NCBI RefSeq assembly: GCF_008704205.1
Contig: NZ_VXLC01000027.1
Coordinates: forward strand, 62,001-126,000
DNA length: 64,000 nt
From: Nocardia colli
GTDB lineage: Bacteria; Actinomycetota; Actinomycetes; Mycobacteriales; Mycobacteriaceae
Reading direction: 5' to 3'
Position 1 is the stretch's first letter; each line of letters starts with the position of its first letter. Shown here in pieces: positions 8,708-17,838 of the stretch. The position numbers and the translations under genes were made by a program. A model generated the notes under the pieces. The model was not told where the DNA came from. It worked only from the letters and a program-made list of their open reading frames with translations, and did not search any database.

Positions 8708-9727
8708 ATGGTTGCACACAATGACGTGGTGCACGAGAGCCACAGTGCACCCGTGCCGCTCGGTCCGGACTCGTTGACCTGGCAGATCTTCGGTTCGCTC
8801 TACTTCGCGCCGACCGGGCTGTTCCTCGGCATGGTGCAGAACATGCATCCCGGCCTCGGCGCGGGCGTCGAGTACCACTCGCAGATCAAGGACGAGTTCT
8901 ATCAGCGGGTGCTGCGCTCGGCGTACCCGATCGTCGGCGTGGTCTTCGACGGACCGCGGGCCGAGCAGACCGCCCGCGAGATCGTGAATTACCACCGCAC
9001 GATCAAAGGCACCGATGAGCAGGGGCGGCGATACCACGCGCTGGACCCCGGCACGTTCTATTGGGCGCACGCGGTGTTCTTCGTGCAGACGCTGCGTGCA
9101 GGCGAACTGCTCATGGGCGGGCTGACACCCGTGCAACGCGAACAGCTTTGGCGCGAGCAGTACCAGTGGTACGAGATGTACGGCATGAGCATGCGGGTCG
9201 TCCCGAAGAGCTGGGCGGAGTTCCAGAACTACTGGAATGACATGTGCGAGAACGTGTTAGAGCCGACGCAGGCCGCATGGGATGTCTACCGGCTGGCCGA
9301 GAACGCTCCGGTGCCACCGTTCCCGGTGCTGGACCTGCTGCCGAAACCCCTGTGGGAGAAACTGCTTCGGCCGTTCGGTGCGAGGTTCTATCAGTTCGTC
9401 ACCATCGGCCTGTGCGACCCGTCGATCCGCCGCACGATGGGCTTCACCTGGACCCGCCGCGACCAGTTCTGGTTCGACCGCTGGTGCGCCCTGTTCACCG
9501 CGATGAACCGGGTGACACCCGACGAGATCCGCTACTTCTTCCCCCGCATCCGCGCCGGCCGCCGCCGCGAACGCGGCCTACGCCCCGCAACGCTGCCCCC
9601 ACCGGAGGCGCCCGAATTGCTCTGGCCCGCAACCGAGCACCGCGCCGACCCCAAGCACTACTGCCCGGTCCACGCCGACCACGGCACGACCCCCACCACG
9701 AAATTCCGGCAACTGACAGGATTTTGA
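8708..9727 (+). CDS. oxygenase MpaB family protein (DUF2236), first copy
   Basis: This 339-aa protein is of the DUF2236/MpaB family, whose studied members include fungal MpaB (oxidative chain cleavage of a farnesyl group) and the haem-b latex-clearing protein Lcp. Typical features are the N-terminal DSLTWQIFGSLYFAPTG segment, the central FYWAHAVFFVQTLRAGELLMGG (possible haem-ligand His) and the YGMSMRVVPKSWAEFQNYW block. No signal peptide is evident. The start is ATG 8708; an ATG at 8672 would add 12 residues overlapping the divergent promoter. The second MpaB gene follows after 3 bp, then a ferredoxin, so an oxidative system acting on a hydrophobic substrate is plausible. Confidence 0.83.
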   Translation: MVAHNDVVHESHSAPVPLGPDSLTWQIFGSLYFAPTGLFLGMVQNMHPGLGAGVEYHSQIKDEFYQRVLRSAYPIVGVVFDGPRAEQTAREIVNYHRTIKGTDEQGRRYHALDPGTFYWAHAVFFVQTLRAGELLMGGLTPVQREQLWREQYQWYEMYGMSMRVVPKSWAEFQNYWNDMCENVLEPTQAAWDVYRLAENAPVPPFPVLDLLPKPLWEKLLRPFGARFYQFVTIGLCDPSIRRTMGFTWTRRDQFWFDRWCALFTAMNRVTPDEIRYFFPRIRAGRRRERGLRPATLPPPEAPELLWPATEHRADPKHYCPVHADHGTTPTTKFRQLTGF

Positions 9728-9730
9728 CCG

Positions 9731-11074
9731 ATGCTGGACGTGCACGCCGACGCGCATCCCTACGATTACTACTACCGCCCGGGCATGCCGCTGCGCCCAC
9801 CGCCGCCGCGTGCCGTCGCCTCCGAATTGTGGTACGAGCCAAGGAAATCGATCCTCGCGCCGTGGATCGACGTACGACAGGTGCCCGCCGAAACGCCACG
9901 CACCCGCCTGATGGCCGACCACCTCTGGCAGGGCGACGAGCCGATGGATCAGTTGGTCGCCGCATTCCAGCGCATCGGCACCGCCGAAGGCAGACGCCTC
10001 CTCAATCAAGCCCTCGACCACGGCATCCATTCCCTCGACGATCCGCCGCCGGAACTCGTGAATCTGTTCGCCGTGCTCGACAACCCGCCGGACTGGTACG
10101 ACCCCGACCTCTGGGAACGCGGCCGCCAACTGTGGATCAACGTCTCCACCTCCGGCAAACTCGCGATGGGCGTGCAGGACTTCATGGGCACCTTCGTCGG
10201 CGCCGAGGTGGCCTCCGCGACCGGGGCCACCGGCCGCTTCGTCAACGACCCGTACCGGCGAAACCTGGAGACCTCCACCTGGTTCCGCAATGTGACCGTC
10301 CGCGGCGGTATGGACCGCTGGTCCCCGGTCTTCAAAGACACTGTCCGCGTGCGGCTCATGCACTCCCAGGTCCGCGCCGGACTCCGCCGCGCCTGGGGCC
10401 CCGACCATTTCGCCGTCCACGGCAACCCGATCTCCAACAGCACGATGATGGGCGCGGCCGTGACGTTCGGCATCTCGCCCATGTGCTTCGACCACACCCA
10501 CGGCCGCAAATCCACTGAGCGGCAACGAGATGCGGTGATGCACTACTGGGCCTACATCGCCCACGTCTTCGGCGTCGCCGACGAACTGATCCCGCGCACC
10601 GCCGTCGAAGGCATGGAAATGTCGGACTACATGGTCGCCACCGCCGGCGTCGCCCCGGAATGGACCGCGAACATGGCCGGCGCCGCCACCCACCGCCTGG
10701 CGAACTCCACCAGCATCACCGATCGACTGAAAGTCCAAGCGACAGCACCGTTGCTCGGCCTGCTGGCCTACTTCAGCAGCGAACCCCTCGTCCGAGAACT
10801 GGTCCGCAGCACACCATTACGCGACGTACCGGTCCAACCATGGTCGACCCTGACCGGTGTGGCGGCCGCCCTCGACGTCCGCCTCCGTGCCCTCGACGAC
10901 GCCTTACCCGGCGCACACCGCCGCATGATCCGCCGAGCCTCCGCCGACGACCCGGTCTGGCGCCGCAACACGAAGATCGCAAAACTCCTCGCCGCCCGAA
11001 TCGGCATCTACGGCACCCCCTACGACCACCACGACGACTCGGCCACCGGCCTAGCCCGCTGCCCGGTCCGATGA
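9731..11074 (+). CDS. oxygenase MpaB family protein (DUF2236), second copy
   Basis: This 447-aa member of the same DUF2236/Lcp/MpaB superfamily resembles the Lcp-like branch. The block VTVRGGMDRWSPVFKDTVRVRLMHSQVR contains His211, at the position of the haem axial ligand in Lcp. This alignment was made by eye. It begins 3 bp after the first MpaB gene and ends in a 4-nt ATGA overlap with the ferredoxin, so the three genes are translationally coupled. It lacks an obvious signal peptide, unlike secreted Lcp, so it is probably cytosolic or membrane-associated. The substrate is unknown; a terpenoid, sterol or polyisoprenoid chain would fit the family. Confidence 0.8.
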   Translation: MLDVHADAHPYDYYYRPGMPLRPPPPRAVASELWYEPRKSILAPWIDVRQVPAETPRTRLMADHLWQGDEPMDQLVAAFQRIGTAEGRRLLNQALDHGIHSLDDPPPELVNLFAVLDNPPDWYDPDLWERGRQLWINVSTSGKLAMGVQDFMGTFVGAEVASATGATGRFVNDPYRRNLETSTWFRNVTVRGGMDRWSPVFKDTVRVRLMHSQVRAGLRRAWGPDHFAVHGNPISNSTMMGAAVTFGISPMCFDHTHGRKSTERQRDAVMHYWAYIAHVFGVADELIPRTAVEGMEMSDYMVATAGVAPEWTANMAGAATHRLANSTSITDRLKVQATAPLLGLLAYFSSEPLVRELVRSTPLRDVPVQPWSTLTGVAAALDVRLRALDDALPGAHRRMIRRASADDPVWRRNTKIAKLLAARIGIYGTPYDHHDDSATGLARCPVR

Positions 11075-11673
11075 CCCCAATCCGACCCCTAGCCGTCGAA
11101 CTACGCAGATCAGGCCGCACGATCCTCGTACCACCCACCCTGACCGTCCTAGAGGCCCTAGAGAACGAGGGCGTCCCCATCAACTCGATGTGCCGCGCCG
11201 GCATCTGCGGAACCTGCGAAACACTAGCTCTCACCGCAGCCGAACTGCGCTCCGCAAGCCCGCCGCGTCCCGCGACCGAGCTAGGTCCACCGAGTCGCGT
11301 GTCCCAACCGGGTTCGGCGAGTATGTCGCCACGCGTGCTCGAACCGGGCCGGCCGAATGCGTCGCGTCCCGTGAGCGAGCCGGGCTCGCCCAGCATGTCG
11401 CCTCGTGTGAGTGAATCGAGTTCGGCGAGTGTGCTGGGTCGCGTGTTAGAGCCGGGTTCGGTGGGTGCGCAGGGTTGCGTGACCGAGGCGGGCTCGCCGA
11501 GCGCGTCGCCTCGCGTGAGCGGATCGCGTTCTGAGATTGCGCCCGCGACCGAGCCGGGCTTGCCGAGTGTGCCGCATCCCAGGACCGGGCCCCCCGTCGA
11601 TCGCTACCCCCGGCCTGTCCGCCTCTGTATCACCGCGCCCGGCAAGCTCACTCACCTGGTCTTGGATCTGTAG
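11071..11673 (+). CDS. [2Fe-2S] ferredoxin with a repeat expansion in the cluster loop
   Basis: This 200-aa protein starts like the small plant-type [2Fe-2S] ferredoxins that serve oxygenases: INSMCRAGICGTCETLAL supplies Cys41, Cys46 and Cys49 (C-X4-C-X2-C). The family's fourth ligand normally lies about 35 residues on, close to the C-terminus. Here it seems to be Cys186 in LCITAPGKLTHLVLDL, about 135 residues further. Between them are about 7.5 units of a 12-residue Ser/Pro/Glu/Gly-rich repeat, absent from normal family members of about 95 aa. The gene overlaps the second MpaB gene by ATGA and probably donates electrons to it. Whether the expanded loop still folds is uncertain. Confidence 0.75.
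   Translation: MTPIRPLAVELRRSGRTILVPPTLTVLEALENEGVPINSMCRAGICGTCETLALTAAELRSASPPRPATELGPPSRVSQPGSASMSPRVLEPGRPNASRPVSEPGSPSMSPRVSESSSASVLGRVLEPGSVGAQGCVTEAGSPSASPRVSGSRSEIAPATEPGLPSVPHPRTGPPVDRYPRPVRLCITAPGKLTHLVLDL
11296..11577 (+). repeat. in-frame 36-bp minisatellite within the ferredoxin gene
   Basis: Seven full 36-bp units start at 11296, 11332, 11368, 11404, 11440, 11476 and 11512, with a partial unit at 11548-11577. They encode diverged 12-residue repeats such as RVSQPGSASMSP, RVLEPGRPNASR, PVSEPGSPSMSP and CVTEAGSPSASP. Every unit is a multiple of three and no stop is introduced, so the reading frame reaches the terminal ferredoxin segment. Confidence 0.92.
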
Positions 11674-11858
11674 CCGGACCCCGATCTGCCGCTCAGCCCC
11701 ACTCTCACGCTGTGGATCTGTACCAATCCGACACGAACTCCGTTGTGATCATGTCGACGCATGCAGCACCTCGGCCGATGGCACAGTAGCGTTGCCCTGG
11801 ACAAGACCGGGGGACCGTGTGGGGCCGATTCGGTGGTGAGTTGAGCGGAGGCAGTGAC

Positions 11859-12068
11859 ATGACGGCGAAGACGTTGAACGACCTGGTGCCGGGTGAGCTG
11901 CCGGCCGGGATCGCCGCGTTGACACCGGAGGTCCAGGCTCAGCTGGCGACGGTGGTCGCGGAGGCTCGGCGCAAGCAGGCGAAGGATCTCGAGACCGCCG
12001 CTTACTCGCTGCTCGATTTCGTTCCCCGCTTCCTGCGTGGCGCGGTCAAGAAGGCGGCCGGCCTGTGA
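11859..12068 (+). CDS. small conserved hypothetical protein
   Basis: This 69-aa protein begins at ATG 11859 behind a GGAGG box. It is helical, Ala/Leu-rich and ends in basic residues (RFLRGAVKKAAGL); no signal peptide or known domain is seen. It ends in a GTGA overlap with the next gene, so the pair is translationally coupled and probably works together. I do not recognise the family. The amphipathic C-terminal stretch could contact membrane or a partner protein. Confidence 0.65.
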   Translation: MTAKTLNDLVPGELPAGIAALTPEVQAQLATVVAEARRKQAKDLETAAYSLLDFVPRFLRGAVKKAAGL

Positions 12069-12820
12069 CCGACGCGACCAGCGCCCAGATCATCAAACTC
12101 GCCCGTACCTTGGGCGTCCCGGTCGATCAGCTCGCTTACCTCACCGACGTCCCGGCCACCGATCTCAGGGACTTCCGTTACCAGGTCGCCGACCTCCTGT
12201 TCGACAGTCAGTCCGGCGGCCTGCGCAAGGTCGCTGCGGCCGCCAAGGTGATCCCGGCCCCGGTCATTGCCAAGCTGGTTGCCCGCAGCCGCAACGCTCT
12301 GCTCGCCGCGCGCATGGCCGGCGTCCTCGAACCGGCGCACGCGGTCGACGTCGCCAAGCGTCTCCCGGTCGACTTCCTCGCCGAGGTCGCCCCGCTGCTC
12401 GACCCGCGCCGCTCGGCCTACCTCATCGCCGGCGTACCGACGGACACCATTGTCGCGGTCGGCAAACTGCTTGCCCGGCAGGAGGATTGGATTACCCTGG
12501 GCGATCTGATGGCCGCCGTCTCCGACGAGGCCGTCCGCGCCGCGCAGGCCGCCCTCGACGGCACCGCGCTCCTGCACTCGGCATTCCTCATCGACGACAT
12601 CGAGCACCTGGAACGCCTGGTCGGCCTGGTCCCCGAGCAGAAGCTCGCCGAAATGCTCAGGGCCGCAGCCGAACACGACCTGTGGGACGAATACCGCAGC
12701 ACCCTCGGCGGTCTCTCCGACTCATCCCTCGCGGCCGTCCGCGCCGCGGTCGACCAACTGCCGGCCGAACACCGCGACCGCGCCCTCGCCGAAATCGCCG
12801 ACCGCCGCCCCGCCTCGTAA
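12065..12820 (+). CDS. conserved hypothetical all-helical protein
   Basis: This 251-aa protein starts at a GTG that overlaps the stop codon of the small upstream gene. It is predicted almost wholly alpha-helical, with recurring units resembling MgtE-N/HEAT-type helical pairs, for example ARMAGVLEPAHAVDVAKRLP, VAPLLDPRRSAYLIAGVP and LIDDIEHLERLVGLVPEQKL. No catalytic motif, signal peptide or membrane segment is visible. It is most likely a cytosolic scaffold or regulator. The AarF-type kinase gene ends 3 bp away on the opposite strand. Function unknown. Confidence 0.7.
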   Translation: MTDATSAQIIKLARTLGVPVDQLAYLTDVPATDLRDFRYQVADLLFDSQSGGLRKVAAAAKVIPAPVIAKLVARSRNALLAARMAGVLEPAHAVDVAKRLPVDFLAEVAPLLDPRRSAYLIAGVPTDTIVAVGKLLARQEDWITLGDLMAAVSDEAVRAAQAALDGTALLHSAFLIDDIEHLERLVGLVPEQKLAEMLRAAAEHDLWDEYRSTLGGLSDSSLAAVRAAVDQLPAEHRDRALAEIADRRPAS

Positions 12821-12823
12821 CGC

Positions 12824-14860
12824 TCAGGTCCGCAACAACGTCCGAATCCCGAGCACCGCCCCGATCAACCCCAGCGCGGCCGCGAGCACCGCGGAAACCG
12901 CCACCCCGTCGATCAATTCGGCGTCGCTCCCGGCCACCAGTAACACCGCCGCGGCCACCACACACGCCGCCGCGAACAACGCCGTGATCAACCGCTGCAC
13001 GAGCCCCGAGACGAACGCGCGATCACCGGGATGCTCGAACACCCGCACCCCGACGCTGAATCGCCCCGCCTCCAGATCAGCGCTGAGCTTGTCGATCCGC
13101 CCCGGAAGCCGTTGCAGCACCGGCAGAATCGCCAACGCCTGCCCCTTGGCCCGAATCGCGAGCCGATCCGGCGCCAGCATCGGCGCGAGCACCTCGTCAC
13201 CCACTTGCCGTGCGGCGACCAGCAATTCGAAACCCGGGTCGAGCAACAGCAACGTCCCCTCCACTGACGCCAGCGTCCGGAACACGCCGGCGATCTGGCC
13301 GGGAATCGCGAACCCGGCCGAGGTGATCAGCCCGATCATCTCGGTGAACAACGCCTTGCTGCCGCCAGCCCCGAACCCGCCCCGGAACCGCACGATGACC
13401 TGCCCGATCCGCCGCTCGAACGCCCGCCGCTCGAACTCCGCGGGCACACCGAGCAGCCGCAACATCGCCTCGGTCGCACCGACCGAATCATCACCCTCGA
13501 TCGAGACCAGGAACGCCGCCAACGCCAGCCGCTCGGTCTCGTCGAGCCGGCCCACCGCACCGAAATCGAGCAGCCCGAGCCGGCCCGCCTCATCGACCAG
13601 TACATTGCCCGGATGCAGATCGGCGTGGAAGACCCCGGCCACCAGGATCTGCCGCAGCGTCTCGGCCAGCAAGGTCGACGCGGCGAAAGCCCTTGTCTCC
13701 GAGTCTAGTTTGTCGAGCACCCGCCGCGCCGACCCGACCGGCGTGCCGTCGAGCCGCTGCATCACCAGCATGGTCGACGACGAATACTCCGGATACGCCA
13801 CCGGAATCGTGATCGCGCACTCGCCGGTCGTGGAATCCCTGAGTGCCGCAGCAAGATTGCGCATGTTGTCGAGTTCGATCGTGTAGTCGAGCTCCTCGGT
13901 CAACGACGCGGCGAATCCCTCGACCAGATCGGCGACACCCATCTCCCGCGCCCACTGCGCTTCCCGCTCCAGCCGTCCGGCGAACCGCCGCATGATCTGC
14001 AAATCCCGCCCGACCTGGACCCGCGCCCCTGGCCGCTGCACCTTCACCACCACCTGGCGACCATCCACCAGCACCGCCGCGTGCGCCTGCCCGACCGACG
14101 CGGCCGCCAGGGGCTCCTGCTCGATCGACTCGAACACCTCGTCGGCGGGACGGCCGAGCTGCGCCGCGATGATCAACTCCACCTGCGCCCAGGGCAACGG
14201 CGTCGCCTCGGTCTGCAACGTCGCCAGCTGATCGGCGAGCGTCGCCGGAATGACATCCCTTCGCGTGGAAAGCATTTGGCCGAGTTTGACGAACGTGACC
14301 CCCGCATCGTTCAACGCGTCCCGCAGATTCGCCGCCGCCGCACTGGTCCGATCCGGATGCGCCCGCGACCCCCGCAACAGGAACCCGCCGAGCCCGTGCC
14401 GGATCAGCACCCCGAGCAACTGCCAGTAGCGAATCGCCTCCTGCCGCGACCGCCGCGCCGCCCGGAACAGCGCGATCGGCCCGGGTATCGACCCGCTCGG
14501 CAGCACGATCTCCGCTACATACAGCACCGCGAGCAGCAGCACGAAGATCCACGCCCACAACAGGACTACCACGGTGAACGCGCCCCACGGATCCTGAATC
14601 CGGTCCATCGCGTCGACCAGCCCGAGCTTGCGCGCCAACCCGGTCGCCGCCGCGGACCCGGTCACCGGGAACACCGCCGAGAGCACGATCGTGCGCGGCC
14701 ACCCGACCGGCGATCCGATCACCCGCCGGGCGACCGTCGCGATGAGCCAGACCATCAGCCCCCACCCGGCGATCACGAAAACCGCTGCCGCCCCCGTCAT
14801 CATGACCATCCGCGATTCGTCACACGGCCGAGCATGCCGCAGCACAAGGGCCCTGAACAT
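12824..14860 (-). CDS. AarF/UbiB/ABC1-family atypical kinase
   Basis: This 678-aa protein has the ABC1/UbiB kinase-like core: the KxGQ motif (Lys192-Gln195), the ATP-binding Lys273 in VVVKVQRPG, the catalytic HADLHPGN (412-419) and metal-binding DFG (432-434). Three or so hydrophobic helices precede the core and two follow it, so it is membrane-anchored. Family members act in isoprenoid-quinone or lipid metabolism through ATP binding or hydrolysis. ATG 14860 is preceded by AGGGTGA at about 6 nt; an ATG at 14809 is an alternative start. The nearest gene on the same strand is far upstream, so it is probably monocistronic. Confidence 0.88.
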   Translation of the reverse strand: MFRALVLRHARPCDESRMVMMTGAAAVFVIAGWGLMVWLIATVARRVIGSPVGWPRTIVLSAVFPVTGSAAATGLARKLGLVDAMDRIQDPWGAFTVVVLLWAWIFVLLLAVLYVAEIVLPSGSIPGPIALFRAARRSRQEAIRYWQLLGVLIRHGLGGFLLRGSRAHPDRTSAAAANLRDALNDAGVTFVKLGQMLSTRRDVIPATLADQLATLQTEATPLPWAQVELIIAAQLGRPADEVFESIEQEPLAAASVGQAHAAVLVDGRQVVVKVQRPGARVQVGRDLQIMRRFAGRLEREAQWAREMGVADLVEGFAASLTEELDYTIELDNMRNLAAALRDSTTGECAITIPVAYPEYSSSTMLVMQRLDGTPVGSARRVLDKLDSETRAFAASTLLAETLRQILVAGVFHADLHPGNVLVDEAGRLGLLDFGAVGRLDETERLALAAFLVSIEGDDSVGATEAMLRLLGVPAEFERRAFERRIGQVIVRFRGGFGAGGSKALFTEMIGLITSAGFAIPGQIAGVFRTLASVEGTLLLLDPGFELLVAARQVGDEVLAPMLAPDRLAIRAKGQALAILPVLQRLPGRIDKLSADLEAGRFSVGVRVFEHPGDRAFVSGLVQRLITALFAAACVVAAAVLLVAGSDAELIDGVAVSAVLAAALGLIGAVLGIRTLLRT

Positions 14861-15011
14861 CGGGGATCACCCTGATGCCCGACGGCGTACCCGGCACGTA
14901 GCCGGGGGATGAACAGACATTTTCGGGTAGTCGAGTACGCGCCTGCGAACGCCCCGGCAGGACGACAATTGAAGGGTATGAACGGTCGGGGCCTTGATGA
15001 GGATGTGTGCA

Positions 15012-15998
15012 ATGGTCACCCTGCGTATCGCGACGTTCAATCTCGAAAATTTCGATGAGACGCCGAATCCCACCCCCAACGAGCCGACCCTCGAAGACCG
15101 CATCGCGGTGATGCGACCGCAGATCAATCGCCTGCGCGCCGACATCCTGTGCTTGCAGGAGGTCAACGGCCAGGAGCGCCCCGGCCAGCCGCGCTCACTG
15201 ATCGCGCTGACCGACCTGTTGCAGGGCACCGCCCTGGCCGGCTGGAACATCGTCTCGACCGAGAAGGCCAACGGCGAGGTGTTCGACGAACGCAACCTCG
15301 CGGTGGTCACCTCGCTGCCGGTCACCGCGCGCGCCCAGCTGCTCAACGACCTGGTCGCGGCCCCGGTCTACCAGGTGCTGACCGCGAATCCGCCTGCGGC
15401 GCAACCACAGTCGATCGCCATCGAACGCCCGATCCTGCACGTCGAACTCGACCTGCTCGGCTCCCCGCTGCACGTCATCGTCGTGCACCTCAAGTCGAAG
15501 CTGCCCACCGACATCGCCGGGCAGAAGCTGGATCGCTTCACCTGGCGCGACGCGGGCGCGGCCGCCGAGGGCTCGTTCCTGTCCGCGATGAAACGGATGA
15601 GCCAGGCCGTCGAGGTCCGGCGGCTGGTCGATCAGATCTTCGACCAGGACCCGGCCGCGCGCATCGTGGTGGCCGGCGATTTCAACTCCACCGCCGACGA
15701 GGTGCCGCTGGTCGCGATCCGCGGCGATGTCGAGGACACCGGCAACGGCGCGCTGGCCGGCCGGGTCCTGGTTCCGCTGGAGAACACGGTTCCCGAGTCC
15801 TCGCGCTATTCGCTGTTCCATCACGGCAAGGGGCAGATGCTCGATCACCTGCTGGTCACCCGGAACCTGCTGGCCAACTACCGCGGCACCGAGATCCACA
15901 ACGAGCTGCTGCACGACGAGTCCGCCGACTTCGCCACCGACCGGAAGTTCCCCGAGTCCGATCACGCGCCGGTGGTCGCGACCTTCGAATTCGCCTAG
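15012..15998 (+). CDS. endonuclease/exonuclease/phosphatase (EEP) family protein
   Basis: This protein of about 328 aa has the EEP (DNase I-like) fold. Visible motifs are IATFNLENFD at the N-terminus, CLQEVNG (metal-ligand Glu), VVAGDFNSTADEVP and the C-terminal SDHAPVVATFE with the catalytic Asp-His. EEP enzymes are Mg2+-dependent phosphodiesterases acting on nucleic acids, phosphoinositides or small phosphoesters. No signal peptide is seen. ATG 15012 has GAGGA about 9 nt upstream; two earlier ATGs and a TTG lack support. Its stop codon overlaps the convergent MFS gene by 3 nt. Confidence 0.85.
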   Translation: MVTLRIATFNLENFDETPNPTPNEPTLEDRIAVMRPQINRLRADILCLQEVNGQERPGQPRSLIALTDLLQGTALAGWNIVSTEKANGEVFDERNLAVVTSLPVTARAQLLNDLVAAPVYQVLTANPPAAQPQSIAIERPILHVELDLLGSPLHVIVVHLKSKLPTDIAGQKLDRFTWRDAGAAAEGSFLSAMKRMSQAVEVRRLVDQIFDQDPAARIVVAGDFNSTADEVPLVAIRGDVEDTGNGALAGRVLVPLENTVPESSRYSLFHHGKGQMLDHLLVTRNLLANYRGTEIHNELLHDESADFATDRKFPESDHAPVVATFEFA

Positions 15999-17407
15999 CT
16001 GATCACGGTCTTGCGGCTCGGCATGCAGGCCGAGGCCAGCACCATCACGGCGGCCATCACCGCGACCGTGATGAAGACCAGGTGCACCGCCGAGGACAAC
16101 GTCGCGGGCAGCGGATGATCGGTGTCGCCGATGCGCGAGTTCACGATCGCGCCGAACACCGCGACGCCGACCGCGCTGCCGATCGAGCGGGCGAACATAT
16201 TCGCCGAGGTCACCACGCCGCGCTCGGACCAGTCCGCGCTCGTCTGCGCGGCGATGAGGGTGGGCGTCGCGACCAGGCCCATGCCGATGCCGATCACGAA
16301 ACACGAGCCGGCGATCTGCCACAGCGTCGAATCCTCGGCGATCAGCAGGGTGGTCACGGCGCCGACCGTGGCCAGCCCGCTGCCGATCAGCGCGGTCGCG
16401 CGGAAACCGATGCGCAGGTACACCTTTCCGGCCTGGGACGCGGCGATCGGCCAGCCGAGGGTGAGCGCGCCGACGGTGAGCCCGGCGACGAGCGCGCCGG
16501 TGCCGAGCACGCCCTGCGTGAACGTCGGAACATACGAGGTCAGGCCGACCAGGATCGCGCCGACGAGAACCGACACCAGACTGCTCGCGATGACCACCCG
16601 CCGGGTGAACACCCACAGCGGCAGAATCGGATTCGCCGCCCGCCGCTCGACCAGTCCGAACAGCACCAGCAGCACCGCGCCACCGACGAAGATGCCGATG
16701 CCGGCGGGGGAGTTCCACGCCCAGGCTTGCCCGCCTTCGAGCAGGCCGAGGATCAAGGCGCCCGCACCCACGGTCAACAGCGCAGCACCGAGATAGTCCA
16801 CCTGCTGCTTGCGCCGCGGCGCGCTCTCGGAGAACTTGCGCAGCAGCATCCAGGCCGCGACGGCCGAGAGCGGCAGGTTGATCAGGAAGATCCACCGCCA
16901 GCTGACGTAGTCGGCGAAGACGCCGCCGAGCAGCGGGCCCGCCACCGAGGACATCGCCCACACGCTGGCCAGATAACCCTGCACCTTGGCTCGCTCGGTG
17001 AGGGTATAGAGGTCACTCGCGATGGTCATGGTCATCGGCTGGATCGCGCCCGCGCCGATGCCCTGCACCGCGCGGAAGATGATCAGCCCGAGCATGCTGG
17101 TCGCCAGCCCGCACAGCAGCGAGCCGAGCGCGAACACCGCGATGCCGAACATCAGCACCGGCTTGCGCCCGACCGTGTCGGCGAGCTTGCCGTAGATCGG
17201 GACGGTCACCGCCTGCGCCAAGAGATATATGGAGAACAACCAAGGGAACTGGGCGAACCCGCCGAGCGTGTCGGTGATGGTCAGCACCGCGGTGGCGATG
17301 ATGGTGGAATCCAGCGCAACCAGACCGGTCGCCAGCATCAGCGCGCCGAGGATGGCCCCGCGCTCCGATCGGAAGCCGACGCCCGATGCCACTGTCTCGG
17401 TTGCCAC
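15995..17407 (-). CDS. MFS multidrug exporter, DHA2 (14-TM, EmrB/QacA-like) family
   Basis: This 470-aa membrane protein has about 14 hydrophobic helices, the MFS motif A GKLADTVGRKPV after the second helix and the DHA2 antiporter motif C region GPLLGGVFADYVSWRWIFL. It fits proton-coupled export of hydrophobic drugs or metabolites across the cytoplasmic membrane. It is transcribed away from the PKS/NRPS cluster, with 590 bp between their starts. It could serve cluster export or self-resistance, but the cluster also carries its own ABC exporter. Confidence 0.88.
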   Translation of the reverse strand: MATETVASGVGFRSERGAILGALMLATGLVALDSTIIATAVLTITDTLGGFAQFPWLFSIYLLAQAVTVPIYGKLADTVGRKPVLMFGIAVFALGSLLCGLATSMLGLIIFRAVQGIGAGAIQPMTMTIASDLYTLTERAKVQGYLASVWAMSSVAGPLLGGVFADYVSWRWIFLINLPLSAVAAWMLLRKFSESAPRRKQQVDYLGAALLTVGAGALILGLLEGGQAWAWNSPAGIGIFVGGAVLLVLFGLVERRAANPILPLWVFTRRVVIASSLVSVLVGAILVGLTSYVPTFTQGVLGTGALVAGLTVGALTLGWPIAASQAGKVYLRIGFRATALIGSGLATVGAVTTLLIAEDSTLWQIAGSCFVIGIGMGLVATPTLIAAQTSADWSERGVVTSANMFARSIGSAVGVAVFGAIVNSRIGDTDHPLPATLSSAVHLVFITVAVMAAVMVLASACMPSRKTVIS

Positions 17408-17838
17408 GCGTGCGGCCCCTTTCGTTTGTCCGACTAATCACCTTCAACGAACGTAGTCCTGGCCCAGCTATTCCCGCTCGGAATATTTTCGCGGCCCGGT
17501 GGTCGGGGAGGCCCGCGGCGGGGCTTCGGCCGACCGGAGTCGGCACCGATCGAGCCCGTCTCGCGTGGGGCTGCCTTGGTTCGGTGTTGGACGGGCGTAC
17601 ATAAGGAGTTGTACGACCGCACATCTCCGGCAAACAATTAGCAATCAAATTGGCGTGACGCGATGTTCCATCGAACGGACTCGAATGTTTCCGGCAGTTG
17701 AATGCGATAGGGCGAATGGTTGGCGACGTTTGTCCGACCAGGTGAAATCGGACGAAAAAACGGCGCGAATCGGACGTATTACCCCTCGTGCATGCGGAGG
17801 TCCTTACTCCGTATAAAACCGGTGGTCCAGCTCACAGG

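Noticed and set aside
15995..17407. MFS exporter as a certain member of the PKS/NRPS cluster
   Set aside because: It is divergent with 590 bp between starts and is convergent with an unrelated EEP gene. The cluster already ends with an ABC exporter, so membership is only possible.
15149..17437. 762-codon plus-strand open frame across the EEP and MFS genes
   Set aside because: It spans two convergent genes with clear families and is an Arg/Gly/His-rich low-information translation, so it is a shadow frame.
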